Assembly (NCBI GenBank): GCA_035455185.1
Contig: DATIFQ010000343.1
Coordinates: 1 to 64,000 of the forward strand
Reading direction: 5' to 3'
DNA from: JAEHDI01 sp035455185
GTDB taxonomy: Bacteria; Acidobacteriota; Terriglobia; Bryobacterales; Bryobacteraceae
Length of the DNA: 64,000 bases
The position numbers and the translations under genes are program-made. This document shows positions 15,795 to 25,209 of this stretch, piece by piece. The notes under the pieces were generated by a model that saw only the letters and a program-made list of their open reading frames with translations, was not told the DNA's origin and made no database searches. Within the stretch, counting starts at the first letter, position 1. The number at the start of each line of letters is the position of its first letter.

Positions 15795-17102
15795 ATGAGT
15801 GGACTTCAGACTGGTTCAGGCTTGGCCGGGCCGGACGCGACCTTCCGGCTCGATGTATCACTGCACGACTTACTCGTGAAGCATCCGCCAAAACCGGCAC
15901 CCCCGCCTCCGCGGACGGCCGAACCGCGTGCCCTGCCGGATCCGGTTTTCCCGCAGCATCCTGAGCTGCTGGGTAAGGAGGTGGAGCCTCCTCCTCGCGA
16001 TCCGAATTCGCCGTATGGGCGCCGCTGGACGCCCGCGCTGATCTACCGCGCCTTGAATGGCTGGCTGTTCCCTTACGTTAAGTCCCGAGTGCTGCCGGGT
16101 GACTTTCACCCCATCATTGCGTACCTTTTCACCGAATGGAAATGTAACCTGGATTGCCATTACTGCTGGGCTTTCGACAACAGTGTCAAAGGCATGTCGG
16201 AAGACACGGCCCGGCGCTCCATCGACTGGCTGCACTCGACGACCTGCCGTGTGCTGGCTCTGATGGGCGGCGAGCCGTTGCTACGGCCGCAATTCGCCCA
16301 TAAGGTCGTTTACTACGCTGCAAAGAAGGGCTTTTGGGTCTACGTGCCCACCAACGCACGGCTGCTGCGACCGGAGGTCACCGATCGCCTCGCTGACGCC
16401 GGCATGGCGGTCGTCAACTTTGCCGTGGATGTCGTGAACGAGAAGCCTGGGCTCCCGAAGGCCTTAAACCCGGTGCGGGAATACTTCGAGTACCTGATCA
16501 GCAAGCAGTACCAATACGGGTACATCGTCTTCTTTAACATCAACATCTGTCGCAACAATCTGGAGGACGTCCAGAAGCTGACCGAAATCGCGCGTGACTA
16601 CGGCATCATTACCGACTACCACATCAACGAGTCACCCATGATCGAGCAGAGCCATTTCCAGCACATGAACGAGAACGACACTTTCATCCGGCGGGAAGAC
16701 TGGCCGAAGGTGGACGCGCTGGTGGACTGGCTGATCGATAAGAACCGCGCGGGTTACAAGATGGTCAACTCAGCCAAGCGGCTGGCAGACATGAAGGCGT
16801 TCATGCGAGGCAAAGTGGAACCATGGAATTGTCGCGCGGGCCAGAATTCGATGATCATTCGCGTGGACGGGACCCTGGCGCCCTGCTTTCCAATGTACTC
16901 GGCGACCTACGATTGGGGCACCGTCGAGAACCATAGATTTGAAGTAAAGCAACTGGACCAGATGAAGGAGTCCTGCCAGAAGCACTGCTTCTCGACGCTG
17001 AATCACAACCTCGGCTACTGTTACAACGATGCGCGGGTGCTCCGCTGGGTAACGAGGCAGGCATTGCGCGGCTTCCAGGGCGTGAGCGGAAGCTTCGATT
17101 GA
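15795..17102 (+). CDS. Radical SAM protein with SPASM-like C-terminus
   Basis: 435 residues. After a proline-rich N-terminal 80 residues, the radical SAM cluster motif C117-x3-C121-x2-C124 (CNLDCHYCW) binds the 4Fe-4S cluster and S-adenosylmethionine. LALMGGEPLLRP is the GGE SAM-binding motif. The C-terminal part has cysteines in WNCRAGQ, APCFPM, ESCQKHCF and GYCYND, consistent with auxiliary Fe-S clusters of SPASM or twitch domains. Such enzymes modify peptides or cofactors. No precursor peptide gene is adjacent, so the substrate is unknown. It stands alone, convergent with the polyprenyl synthase. Confidence 0.87.
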   Translation: MSGLQTGSGLAGPDATFRLDVSLHDLLVKHPPKPAPPPPRTAEPRALPDPVFPQHPELLGKEVEPPPRDPNSPYGRRWTPALIYRALNGWLFPYVKSRVLPGDFHPIIAYLFTEWKCNLDCHYCWAFDNSVKGMSEDTARRSIDWLHSTTCRVLALMGGEPLLRPQFAHKVVYYAAKKGFWVYVPTNARLLRPEVTDRLADAGMAVVNFAVDVVNEKPGLPKALNPVREYFEYLISKQYQYGYIVFFNINICRNNLEDVQKLTEIARDYGIITDYHINESPMIEQSHFQHMNENDTFIRREDWPKVDALVDWLIDKNRAGYKMVNSAKRLADMKAFMRGKVEPWNCRAGQNSMIIRVDGTLAPCFPMYSATYDWGTVENHRFEVKQLDQMKESCQKHCFSTLNHNLGYCYNDARVLRWVTRQALRGFQGVSGSFD

Positions 17103-17121
17103 AGCTGCGGACTGAGTCAGG

Positions 17122-18123
17122 TCAGTGGTCCCGGTCGGTGACGAGCTCGGTAAGCGCAAAAAGCGCGCGCTGGTACGGCGATTCCGGAAAACCTCGGATG
17201 ATTTCACGGGACTTCGCCGTGAAAGCCTCCGCGCGTTCCATCGTGCGCACAATACTCCGGCGGCGTTCCATGAACTCCAGGATTCCATTGAACGGCACAC
17301 GGTCGTAGCTGCCGTCGCGCAGAATCTCCTCCACCTGTGATCTTTCCTCCGTGCTCGCGTTTTCGAGTGCATAGATGAGCGGAAGGGTCACCTTACCTTC
17401 GCGCAAGTCATTGCCAACGGGCTTTCCGAGCACGGACTCGTCGGCCGTAAAATCGAGGACGTCATCGACGAGCTGGAACGCCATTCCCAGGTTCCACGCA
17501 TATTCACCGAGGCGCGCCTCGTCCGCTTCATCCGCACCGCCGGTTACGGCTCCGAGCCGGGCGCAGGCAGAGAAAAGGCTGGCGGTCTTGCGGTCGACCA
17601 GATCCATGTAGTCGGCTTCGCTCACATCGACGGAACCAATGCGCCCGAGTTGAACCAGTTCTCCTTCAACCATCATCTGTGTCAAGCCGATGAGCACATC
17701 AAGGACGTGGAAGTTGCGCTCGCGGAGAGCGACCTGGAAGGCCTGCATGTACAGCCAGTCGCCGGCAAGGACGGAGATGTGGTTGCCCCAAAGAACATTC
17801 GTAGACGGGCGCCCGCGGCGCGTCTCAGCAACGTCGATGACGTCGTCGTGCACGAGGGTGGCGGCGTGGATCATCTCCACGACCGCTGCCAGCCGAATGG
17901 CGCTTTCACTGCCGTTGCCGAACAGTTTGGAGGCCAGCAGAAGCAAGGCTGGACGGAGGCGCTTGCCGCCGCTCGCATGCAGGTAACGGCCAATCGCCGT
18001 GATCGCATCGACGGAGGCGACGGACTGAAGTTGGATCTCCCGCTCCACCAACTGGAGGTCCTCCCGGACGAGATCCAGCAGTTCCCAGGCGGTAAAGGGC
18101 TGTCCGACCTTGCTCAACTCCAT
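17122..18123 (-). CDS. Polyprenyl diphosphate synthase
   Basis: 333 residues from ATG 18123. Trans-isoprenyl diphosphate synthase with the first Asp-rich motif in VHDDVID and the second in QLVDDVLDFT, plus GGKRLRP for diphosphate binding. It extends isopentenyl units to make the quinone side chain (octaprenyl- or similar). Last gene of a leftward run, 14 bp after tatD. Chain length cannot be read from the sequence. Confidence 0.93.
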   Translation of the reverse strand: MELSKVGQPFTAWELLDLVREDLQLVEREIQLQSVASVDAITAIGRYLHASGGKRLRPALLLLASKLFGNGSESAIRLAAVVEMIHAATLVHDDVIDVAETRRGRPSTNVLWGNHISVLAGDWLYMQAFQVALRERNFHVLDVLIGLTQMMVEGELVQLGRIGSVDVSEADYMDLVDRKTASLFSACARLGAVTGGADEADEARLGEYAWNLGMAFQLVDDVLDFTADESVLGKPVGNDLREGKVTLPLIYALENASTEERSQVEEILRDGSYDRVPFNGILEFMERRRSIVRTMERAEAFTAKSREIIRGFPESPYQRALFALTELVTDRDH

Positions 18124-18137
18124 GGAATCGTCCCAGT

Positions 18138-18923
18138 TTACTCGCTGCCGATTGCCTCTGGCAAACACAACCGCCTGAAATTGCCTGTGGTAGCTCCAGC
18201 CAGCTCCTCGATCGGTATCTCCTTCAATTCCGCCAGCCTGCGCGCCGTATCCAGAACGAACACCGGCTCGTTCCGCTTGCCGCGATGCGGAACGGGCGCA
18301 AGGTACGGGGCATCCGTCTCCACAAGGATCCTATCCAGAGGAGTGAACTTCGCTGCCTCACGCACTTTGTCCGCTTTCGGAAACGTGATCACTCCACCGA
18401 ATCCGAGATAGAAGCCCATGTCCAGCGCCTGCTTCGCCTCGGCGGGGCCGCCGGAGAAACAGTGCATGATTCCGCTGGCTGTCCAACTCCCGCGGAGAAT
18501 CTTCATCGTGTCCTCCCAGGCGTCCCGAGTATGGATGATCACGGGCTTGCCGGTTTCCTTGGCAATCCGCAACTGCTCCTCGAAAGCGGCCTGTTGTTGC
18601 TCCCGGGGCGAATTGTCGTAGTAGTAGTCCAGCCCGATCTCCCCAATCGCGAGCACCTTCGGTTGTGCGGCCAGTTGCCTCAAGCGGTTCCATGTATCGC
18701 CGGCCGCTTTGCTGGCGTCGTGGGGATGCACACCGACGGTGGCGAAGATGCGCTCATGAGTCGAGGCGACTCGAAGTCCTGCTTCGAGGTCCGGTGGACC
18801 CTCACCCGTGCCCACTGTCAGGATGACTTCAACCCCGGCGTTGGTAGCCCGCTCGATCACGAGTTCGCGGTCGCCGTCAAAACGCGGGTCGTCGAGGTGG
18901 CAGTGAGAATCGACCAGCGTCAC
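18138..18923 (-). CDS. tatD: TatD family metal-dependent DNase/hydrolase
   Basis: 261 residues, typical family length. Metal ligands are visible in VDSHCHLDD (N-terminal His pair), GEIGLDYYYD (Glu), HTRD (His), and the C-terminal VETDAPY (Asp). A cytoplasmic TIM-barrel 3'-5' exonuclease or deacylase-like enzyme. Its ATG overlaps the metG stop (ATGA); metG-tatD adjacency is common across bacteria. Confidence 0.94.
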   Translation of the reverse strand: MTLVDSHCHLDDPRFDGDRELVIERATNAGVEVILTVGTGEGPPDLEAGLRVASTHERIFATVGVHPHDASKAAGDTWNRLRQLAAQPKVLAIGEIGLDYYYDNSPREQQQAAFEEQLRIAKETGKPVIIHTRDAWEDTMKILRGSWTASGIMHCFSGGPAEAKQALDMGFYLGFGGVITFPKADKVREAAKFTPLDRILVETDAPYLAPVPHRGKRNEPVFVLDTARRLAELKEIPIEELAGATTGNFRRLCLPEAIGSE

Positions 18924-20848
18924 TTCAAACGCGCTCCGACGGGGATCTCCTCGTGAAAACCCGCCAACACCGGTTTCCCGCCCTCGACCGAAGCCGCCAC
19001 GATCATCCCGTCAGATGGGATGCCGCGCAACTTGCGGGGTTGCAGATTCGCTACGATCACAACCTTTCGCCCGATCAAATCCTCCGGCCGGTAAGCTTCG
19101 GCGATTCCGGCCACAATGCTCCGCGGCTGGGCCTCGCCGACATCCACCGACATGTGAAGCAGCTTATCAGCGCCCTTCACGGGTTCCGCCGTGAGAACCT
19201 TTCCCACACGCATATCAACTTTGACGAAATCATCGATCGGGATCTTGTCAGACGCCTGCGGCTCGGCCGGGGCCGCTCGCTTACCCACGAGGATCTCCTG
19301 CCGGATGGTTTCTTCCCGCTCGAGCGCGCGCATCTTCTCGACGGACTGCTTCAGATCGAGCCGCGGGAAGACAGCCGAGATTTCGCCGATCCGCTGGCCC
19401 TCCTGTAGTTGTCCCCAGGCAAGCCCTACGAGTTGCACCGCCTCGAGATCGTCGCCCATGCCGAGCTGCCGCCAGATTTTCGCCATCGAGCCCGGGATGA
19501 CCGGGGCCAGAAGGGCACAGGAGATGCGCAACACTTCGGCCGCCGTGTATAGCGTCTCATCGAGCTTCGCCTGCGACTCGGCATCTTTCTTCGCGGCGAG
19601 AGTCCACGGCGCCTGAGCCACGATGTACTTGTCGGCCGCCGCGAGCAGGGACCACACGGCCTCAAGCCCTTTCGAGAAGTCGAAATTGTCGAATGCCTCG
19701 ACGGCCGCACGGATCGTCCCGCCGGCTAGTTGCGCGATTTCGGCGCTGCCGCCCGATGCCGGTATGGCGCCGCCGCGATACTGCCGGATCATCGTCAGGG
19801 TGCGGCTGGCCAGGTTACCGAGGCCGTTGGCAAGATCCGAGTTGTAGCGGCCGACGAGCGCGTCGTAACTGAAATTGCCGTCCTGCCCGAAGACGATCTC
19901 GCGAAGCAGGAAGTAGCGGAGGCAGTCGACACCGGCGACTTCCTTGATTGGCGTCGCGCGCACAATGTTGCCGCGCGACTTGCTCATCTTGTCCTGCTCG
20001 AACAGCAGCCAGCCGTGCGCGAAGATCCGCTTCGGCAACGGCAACCCGGCGGCCATCAGGAACGCCGGCCAGTAGACGGCGTGAAAGCGCAGTATCTCTT
20101 TGCCGATCAGGTGCAGGTCCGCAGGCCAGCGGTCTTCACCCTCCACAGCGCTCATGTAAGTCGAAAGCGCGTCGAACCACACATAGAACACGTGGTTTCC
20201 CTCGGCTGGAACAGGGATGCCCCACTTGATCGTCGTACGGCTGATCGACAGGTCGCTCAGGCCCTTGCTCACGAACGAGAGAACTTCGTTGCGGCGGCTC
20301 TCCGGGCGGATAAAATCCGGCTGTTCCTCGTAGAGCTTCATCAACGGCTCCTGGAAAGCGGAAAGCTTAAAGAAATAGTTCTCTTCCGTGACCGTTTCGG
20401 TCGGGCGGCCACAATCCGGGCAGGGGTCGCCCGGCTTGGCGTCGGAGACATAGAGCTCGTCGAAGACACAGTACTGTCCCGTGTACGAGCCCTTATAGAC
20501 GAAGCCGTTTTCCAAGCATCGACGGAACAGGTCCTGGACAACCTTGTGATGTTGCGGGCTGGACGTTCTCTGGAAGCGGTCAATCGCCAGTCCGAGCGTC
20601 TCCCACTGCGTGCGGAACTCGGCGGAGATGAGATCTGTGAACTCCTGCGGATTCTTGCCTGTCGCCTTCGCGGCTCGCTCGACCTTCTGGCCGTGTTCGT
20701 CGGTCCCGGTGGCCAGCACCGCGTCGTAGCCCTGCATCCGTTTGAGGCGCCGGATGGTGTCAGCCGCGATGGTCGTGTAGGCGTGACCGATGTGCGGGGC
20801 CGCGTTCACATAGTAGATCGGTGTGGTCAGGTAGTATTTCGGTTTCAT
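18920..20848 (-). CDS. metG: Methionyl-tRNA synthetase
   Basis: 642 residues from ATG 20848 (MKPKYYLTTPIYYV). Class I catalytic motifs are present: HIGH (residue about 17-20) and KMSKS in DKMSKSRGN. A zinc knuckle region contains CPDCGRP. The C-terminal 110 residues form the EMAP/Trbp111 tRNA-binding domain (VDMRVGKVLTAEP). Charges tRNA-Met in the cytoplasm. The stop and start overlap by 4 nt with tatD and larC on either side. Confidence 0.97.
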   Translation of the reverse strand: MKPKYYLTTPIYYVNAAPHIGHAYTTIAADTIRRLKRMQGYDAVLATGTDEHGQKVERAAKATGKNPQEFTDLISAEFRTQWETLGLAIDRFQRTSSPQHHKVVQDLFRRCLENGFVYKGSYTGQYCVFDELYVSDAKPGDPCPDCGRPTETVTEENYFFKLSAFQEPLMKLYEEQPDFIRPESRRNEVLSFVSKGLSDLSISRTTIKWGIPVPAEGNHVFYVWFDALSTYMSAVEGEDRWPADLHLIGKEILRFHAVYWPAFLMAAGLPLPKRIFAHGWLLFEQDKMSKSRGNIVRATPIKEVAGVDCLRYFLLREIVFGQDGNFSYDALVGRYNSDLANGLGNLASRTLTMIRQYRGGAIPASGGSAEIAQLAGGTIRAAVEAFDNFDFSKGLEAVWSLLAAADKYIVAQAPWTLAAKKDAESQAKLDETLYTAAEVLRISCALLAPVIPGSMAKIWRQLGMGDDLEAVQLVGLAWGQLQEGQRIGEISAVFPRLDLKQSVEKMRALEREETIRQEILVGKRAAPAEPQASDKIPIDDFVKVDMRVGKVLTAEPVKGADKLLHMSVDVGEAQPRSIVAGIAEAYRPEDLIGRKVVIVANLQPRKLRGIPSDGMIVAASVEGGKPVLAGFHEEIPVGARLK

Positions 20849-22002
20849 TGCTGGGTTCTCAGATAGGCCAAATTCGCTTCCGCGAGGACCTGTTTCAGCG
20901 GCACGCCGGCTTCGCGCGCCAGCATCCGGCAATCCTCATACTCGGGCGCATAGGCGCCGGATTCGCCGACTTTGACGCGCACTTTGCCGTAAGACGTTTC
21001 GACTTCAACCATCCGCCGTGACTGAACACGGCGTTCGGCGGCGAAGATGCGGACGCCAAGCGTGGTGGTTTCGGCAAACAGGATTTGGGACAACCGCTCC
21101 CGGTCTTCCGGGCGGGCGATCACACGGATCAACGTTCCCGGACGATTCTTCTTCATGAAGACGGGGCAGAACGACACGTCGAGGGCGCCGCTCTCCAACA
21201 GACGCTCCAACGTGTAGCCAAGCACCTGCGGAGTCACGTCGTCGACATTCGCCTCGATCACCGAGACCGTGGCCGCCTCGACGGCGCCGGTCGGCTCGCC
21301 GATCAGCACGCGAAGCACGTTTGCCTGCTCCTTGAAGTCGCGCACGCCGGCGCCGTAGCCGATAGCCGAGATTCTCATCGGGGGCAGGGGGGTGAAACTC
21401 TCCGACAGCGTCACCGCGATCGCCGCTCCGGTGGGCGTGGTCAGCTCCACCGAGGGGCCCCGCGCATAGACCGGCTTGCCGGCGAGCAGACCGGCGGTCG
21501 CGGGCGCCGGAACCGGGAGGGTTCCGTGGTCCGTGTCCACCGTGCCGCTGCCGAGATTCACCGGCGAGCAGTACACAGTTTCGACGCCGAGCATGTGAAT
21601 GCCCAGACAGGCCCCCACGATGTCCGCGATGGAGTCGATTGCCCCGACTTCGTGGAAGTGCACCTTCTCGATCGGGACCTGATGAACCGCGGCCTCTACC
21701 TCGCCGAGACGCCGGAAGACGGTGGAAGAGTCACGCTTGACGCGGTCAGGCAGTGCCGACTGCTCGATCATGCCGAGAATGTGCGGAAGGTGACGATGCC
21801 TCTTGTTGTCGCCGCCGCTCACATGGAATTTGGTCGAGCCGATCCCGCACCGCACGGTCTTCTCGAAGCGGATCTCCGCACCCGGCGCGAGCGAAGACAG
21901 GGCCTCGACCAGGGTAGGGGCGTCCGCACCCGCGTCGGCCAGAGCGCCGACCAACATATCGCCGCTGATCCCGGAGAATGCGTCCAGGTAACAGATCTTC
22001 AT
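20845..22002 (-). CDS. larC: Nickel-pincer cofactor biosynthesis protein LarC
   Basis: 385 residues from ATG 22002 (MKICYLDAFSGISGDM). LarC (formerly DUF111) inserts nickel into the pincer nucleotide used by lactate racemase and related enzymes. Hallmarks are the N-terminal YLDAFSGISGDM, FHEVGAIDSIADIVG and a His-rich loop (DNKRHRHLPHI). Here it is one uninterrupted ORF rather than the programmed-frameshift pair known in Lactobacillus. larB, larE and larA are not in the window. ATGA overlaps with sir2 upstream and metG downstream. Confidence 0.92.
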   Translation of the reverse strand: MKICYLDAFSGISGDMLVGALADAGADAPTLVEALSSLAPGAEIRFEKTVRCGIGSTKFHVSGGDNKRHRHLPHILGMIEQSALPDRVKRDSSTVFRRLGEVEAAVHQVPIEKVHFHEVGAIDSIADIVGACLGIHMLGVETVYCSPVNLGSGTVDTDHGTLPVPAPATAGLLAGKPVYARGPSVELTTPTGAAIAVTLSESFTPLPPMRISAIGYGAGVRDFKEQANVLRVLIGEPTGAVEAATVSVIEANVDDVTPQVLGYTLERLLESGALDVSFCPVFMKKNRPGTLIRVIARPEDRERLSQILFAETTTLGVRIFAAERRVQSRRMVEVETSYGKVRVKVGESGAYAPEYEDCRMLAREAGVPLKQVLAEANLAYLRTQQ

Positions 22003-22718
22003 CGAATCAACTCCGGCAAAATCTCCCCGGCCTTTCCCCTCAATGAGCAGTCGGCCTGGGCCGAAAACGCCGTCTCCTCGAGGTTTACCTCGATCACTCG
22101 CGCTCCGGCCCTTTTGGCGAGTGGTGTCAGGCCGGCAGCGGGATACACGACAGAGGACGTCCCGACCACCAGGCAGACATCCGCCGACCGCGCGGCTCTT
22201 TCCGCGTCGTTCCACACATTCATCGGCAGCGCCTCACCGAACCAGACGACACCCGGCCTCAACATGCCCCCGCAATCGCAGCGCGGCGGCAGCTCCGGCA
22301 GCGGTGTTCGCTCGTCCCGGTGCTCAACACCGCACGTGGTGCAGCGCAGATGCCAGATGTCGCCGTGCAGTTTCAGCACATTCCGGCTGCCCGCCCGATC
22401 GTGCAGGCCGTCCACGTTCTGCGTGACAAGCACAAAAGAAGACTTCTTCTTTTCCAGCCCGGCAAGGGAGTAATGACCGGCATTCGGCGCCGCCTTGGCG
22501 ATCAGTCCGCGCCGCCAGTCATACCACTCCCACAAGACTTTCGGATCCCGAGCGAACGCCTCAGGCGTTGCAAGATCCTCGGGCCGGTACTGCCGCCAGA
22601 GGCCGCTGTTTCCTCGAAACGTTGGAATCCCGCTCTCCGCCGAGATGCCGGCCCCCGTGAGCGCCACCACCGCGGACGCGGCCTCCAGCCACTCACGAGC
22701 CTGTTGCAGGGACTCCAC
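21999..22718 (-). CDS. cobB: Sir2-family NAD-dependent protein deacylase
   Basis: 239 residues. NAD-binding GAGISAESGIPTFRG, catalytic region TQNVDGLH and KLHGD, and a zinc site formed by CTTC and CDCGG. Class III sirtuin of bacterial CobB type that removes acetyl or acyl groups from lysines. First gene of the leftward sir2-larC-metG-tatD run; stop overlaps the larC start. Confidence 0.94.
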   Translation of the reverse strand: MESLQQAREWLEAASAVVALTGAGISAESGIPTFRGNSGLWRQYRPEDLATPEAFARDPKVLWEWYDWRRGLIAKAAPNAGHYSLAGLEKKKSSFVLVTQNVDGLHDRAGSRNVLKLHGDIWHLRCTTCGVEHRDERTPLPELPPRCDCGGMLRPGVVWFGEALPMNVWNDAERAARSADVCLVVGTSSVVYPAAGLTPLAKRAGARVIEVNLEETAFSAQADCSLRGKAGEILPELIR

Positions 22719-22755
22719 GTATCTATCGTACCGGAACAGGTGCTTCGGACTGCGC

Positions 22756-23250
22756 TCAAGGGAGTTTTTCCGCCAGCACTTTCTTCGCCTGCATCTGCCG
22801 GAACTCCCGGAGTTTCTCCCGCAATCCAGGACGCGAATTTGCCAGGATGGCCACGGCGAGCAGCGCGGCGTTCACCGCCCCGGGCTTGCCGATCGCGAGC
22901 GTTCCAACCGGAATGCCGCCCGGCATCTGCACCATCGCCAGAAGGGAGTCCAACCCCTTCAGCGACTGGCTTTCGATCGGGACTCCGAGAACCGGAACAA
23001 GCGTGTGAGCGGCGACGACGCCGGCGAGGTGGGCCGCTCCGCCGGCCGCCGCAATGATCACTTCCACGCCTCGCGCATCAGCCTGCGCGGCATATTCAGC
23101 CGTCTCCGTGGGCGTTCGGTGCGCGGACAGCACCCGGCACTCATGGGGCACCTCGAAACGGTCGAGTGTCTCCGATGTCTGCCGCATCGTCTCCCAGTCC
23201 GACTTGCTGCCCATGATGACGGCAACCAGGGGTTTCGTGTCGTTGGTCAT
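22756..23250 (-). CDS. purE: N5-carboxyaminoimidazole ribonucleotide mutase
   Basis: 164 residues, class I PurE size. Motifs MGSKSDW, VLSAHRTP and AAAGGAAHLAGV form the active site that moves the carboxylate from N5-CAIR to CAIR in purine synthesis. The purK partner is not in the window. It lies 37 bp upstream of the sirtuin and could share its transcript. Confidence 0.96.
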   Translation of the reverse strand: MTNDTKPLVAVIMGSKSDWETMRQTSETLDRFEVPHECRVLSAHRTPTETAEYAAQADARGVEVIIAAAGGAAHLAGVVAAHTLVPVLGVPIESQSLKGLDSLLAMVQMPGGIPVGTLAIGKPGAVNAALLAVAILANSRPGLREKLREFRQMQAKKVLAEKLP

Positions 23251-23419
23251 GGTATCCGGAATACCCTAAGTTAATCCGTCCGAAGGACAGTGGGCAACCC
23301 GAGTGTGCCAGATTCTGTTCCCGATGTGATATTTCCTGGTAAAATAAAGGCTGCGCCGGGGCAACCTGAGGCGGCCCCATCGCAACCCGGCTTTCTGGGA
23401 TTCGGTCTGGCTGGAAAAC

Positions 23420-24301
23420 TTGCAGCGCTACAGCAATTTGAGCAACCTCATGAGGGACTATTTTGCGCTCACAAAACCGCGCATCACGTGGCTCATTTTG
23501 ATGAGCACGGGCGTAGGCTACTTCTTTGGGCTGCGTGGCGAATGGGACCTGCTCACGCTGCTGCACACGATTCTGGGAACAGGTTTGCTGGCTTCCGGCA
23601 CCGCGACGCTGAACCAGTGGTACGAGCGCGACGAAGACGCGAAGATGCACCGCACCGAACGGCGTCCCATCCCAGCGGGGAGAGTGACACCGGCCAAGGC
23701 GGCGATTTTCGGCATCCTTCTCTCAGCCGCCGGGTTTCTGGAACTGTCCCTTGCGGTCAATCTGCTGACCGGCCTGCTTGGGCTGATTACGCTAGCCAGC
23801 TACCTCCTCCTCTACACGCCGCTTAAGAAGAGGTCTTCGCTTTCGACGACCGTAGGCGCTTTCCCGGGCGCCATGCCGCCACTGATCGGTTTTGCGGCCG
23901 CCAGCGGCACTCTTACCGCCCAAGCGTGGGTCTTGTACGTCATCCTCTTTCTGTGGCAGTTTCCGCACTTCTACTCGATCGCGTGGATGTATCGCGAAGA
24001 CTACGGCCGCGCCGGCATCCTCATGCTGCCGGTAGTGGAACCCGACGGCCGCTCGACGTCGCGAGAGATCGTCCTTTATTCGCTGGCGCTGATCCCAGCG
24101 AGTCTGCTGCCGGCGCTTCTTTCGATGAGCGGCAGAATCTACCTATGCGGCGCGCTCGTGTTGAGCTCGTTTTACTTCTACACAGGTCTGCGCGTCCTTC
24201 TTGAGCGTACGGCCCTGCGCGCGCGAAAGGTCCTGCTGGCCTCGGTCTTGTACCTGCCGCTGCTTTACGGTCTAATGCTGCTGGATAGGCCTGGTCTGTG
24301 A
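23420..24301 (+). CDS. ctaB: Protoheme IX farnesyltransferase
   Basis: Integral-membrane UbiA-family enzyme that converts heme B to heme O for terminal oxidases. 293 residues from TTG 23420; ATG 23450 (MRDYFALTKPR, 283 residues) is an equally possible start. Motifs: LTKPRITWL, the prenyl-diphosphate site NQWYERDEDAKMHRTERRP, and the second Asp/Tyr-rich YREDYGRAGILMLPVV. About nine membrane helices. First gene of a five-gene run whose coding regions overlap. Confidence 0.95.
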   Translation: MQRYSNLSNLMRDYFALTKPRITWLILMSTGVGYFFGLRGEWDLLTLLHTILGTGLLASGTATLNQWYERDEDAKMHRTERRPIPAGRVTPAKAAIFGILLSAAGFLELSLAVNLLTGLLGLITLASYLLLYTPLKKRSSLSTTVGAFPGAMPPLIGFAAASGTLTAQAWVLYVILFLWQFPHFYSIAWMYREDYGRAGILMLPVVEPDGRSTSREIVLYSLALIPASLLPALLSMSGRIYLCGALVLSSFYFYTGLRVLLERTALRARKVLLASVLYLPLLYGLMLLDRPGL

Positions 24302-25209
24302 TCGTCTCCGTCGAGAATCTGACTCATAACTACGCCGCAAGGACCGCCCTGGCGGGCGTCAGCTTTGCCGTCAAAGATCGCGAGGTCTTCGGCCTGCTAG
24401 GACCGAACGGCAGTGGGAAGTCGACGCTGTTCCGGATACTCTCGACGATGATGGCTCCGGCGTCCGGCCGGGTCACAGTGGCTGGACTCGACGTGGGCAG
24501 TCGGCCGGCGGAGGTGCGCCGCCGCATCGGTGTGGTCTTCCAATCGCAGAGTCTCGACCGAAAGCTGACGGTGGAGGAAAACCTTTTCGGCCAGGGCCAT
24601 CTGCACAGCCTCTCCGGGGTAACGCTCCGTGAGCGAGTGGACGAAGTGACGGCCCGTCTCGGACTGGAAGACCGGCGCGACGAGATCGTCGAAAAACTCT
24701 CCGGCGGGCTGAAGCGGCGCGTCGAAATTGCGAAGGCCCTGTTGCACAAACCCGAAGTGCTGCTCATGGACGAGCCTTCCACCGGTCTCGATCCGGGGGC
24801 ACGACGCGAGTTGTGGCAATACATCGAAGACCTTCGGGCGAATCAAGGCGTCACAGTGCTGCTGACGACGCACATTCTCGACGAGGCGGATCGGTGCGAC
24901 CGGCTGCTGCTGCTGCATCAGGGGCGCATCGTGGCGGAAGGAGCCCCGGCGGAATTGAAGTCGAGGATTGGGGGAGACGTGGTCGTGCTTGAGGTTGCCG
25001 ACCTCGATGGGATGCAACGGCAACTGGCCGAACGGTTTCACACCGAGCCGCGCGTTGTCGATGGCGCCCTTCGTGTCGAGATTGCGAACGGTCACCGCTT
25101 TATCACCGAAGCGGTCGAAGCGTTCCCGGGTGCGATTTCTTCCGTAGCGCTACACAAGCCGACACTCGAAGACGTCTTCCTGGACGAGACGGGAGTTGCC
25201 ATTTGCTAG
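24298..25209 (+). CDS. ABC transporter ATP-binding protein
   Basis: 303 residues from GTG 24298, which overlaps the ctaB stop (GTGA). Walker A GPNGSGKST, Q-loop VVFQSQS, signature LSGGLKRRVEIAKAL, Walker B VLLMDEPSTGLDPG, and H-loop LLTTH. DrrA/NatA-type ATPase of an ABC-2 exporter. Pairs with the permease that follows, and in this oxidase-assembly setting may export copper, heme or another cofactor; that role is inference. Confidence 0.92.
   Translation: MIVSVENLTHNYAARTALAGVSFAVKDREVFGLLGPNGSGKSTLFRILSTMMAPASGRVTVAGLDVGSRPAEVRRRIGVVFQSQSLDRKLTVEENLFGQGHLHSLSGVTLRERVDEVTARLGLEDRRDEIVEKLSGGLKRRVEIAKALLHKPEVLLMDEPSTGLDPGARRELWQYIEDLRANQGVTVLLTTHILDEADRCDRLLLLHQGRIVAEGAPAELKSRIGGDVVVLEVADLDGMQRQLAERFHTEPRVVDGALRVEIANGHRFITEAVEAFPGAISSVALHKPTLEDVFLDETGVAIC

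Noticed and set aside
19730..20866. 378-residue plus-strand ORF
   Set aside because: Antisense to metG, without motifs; typical high-GC shadow.
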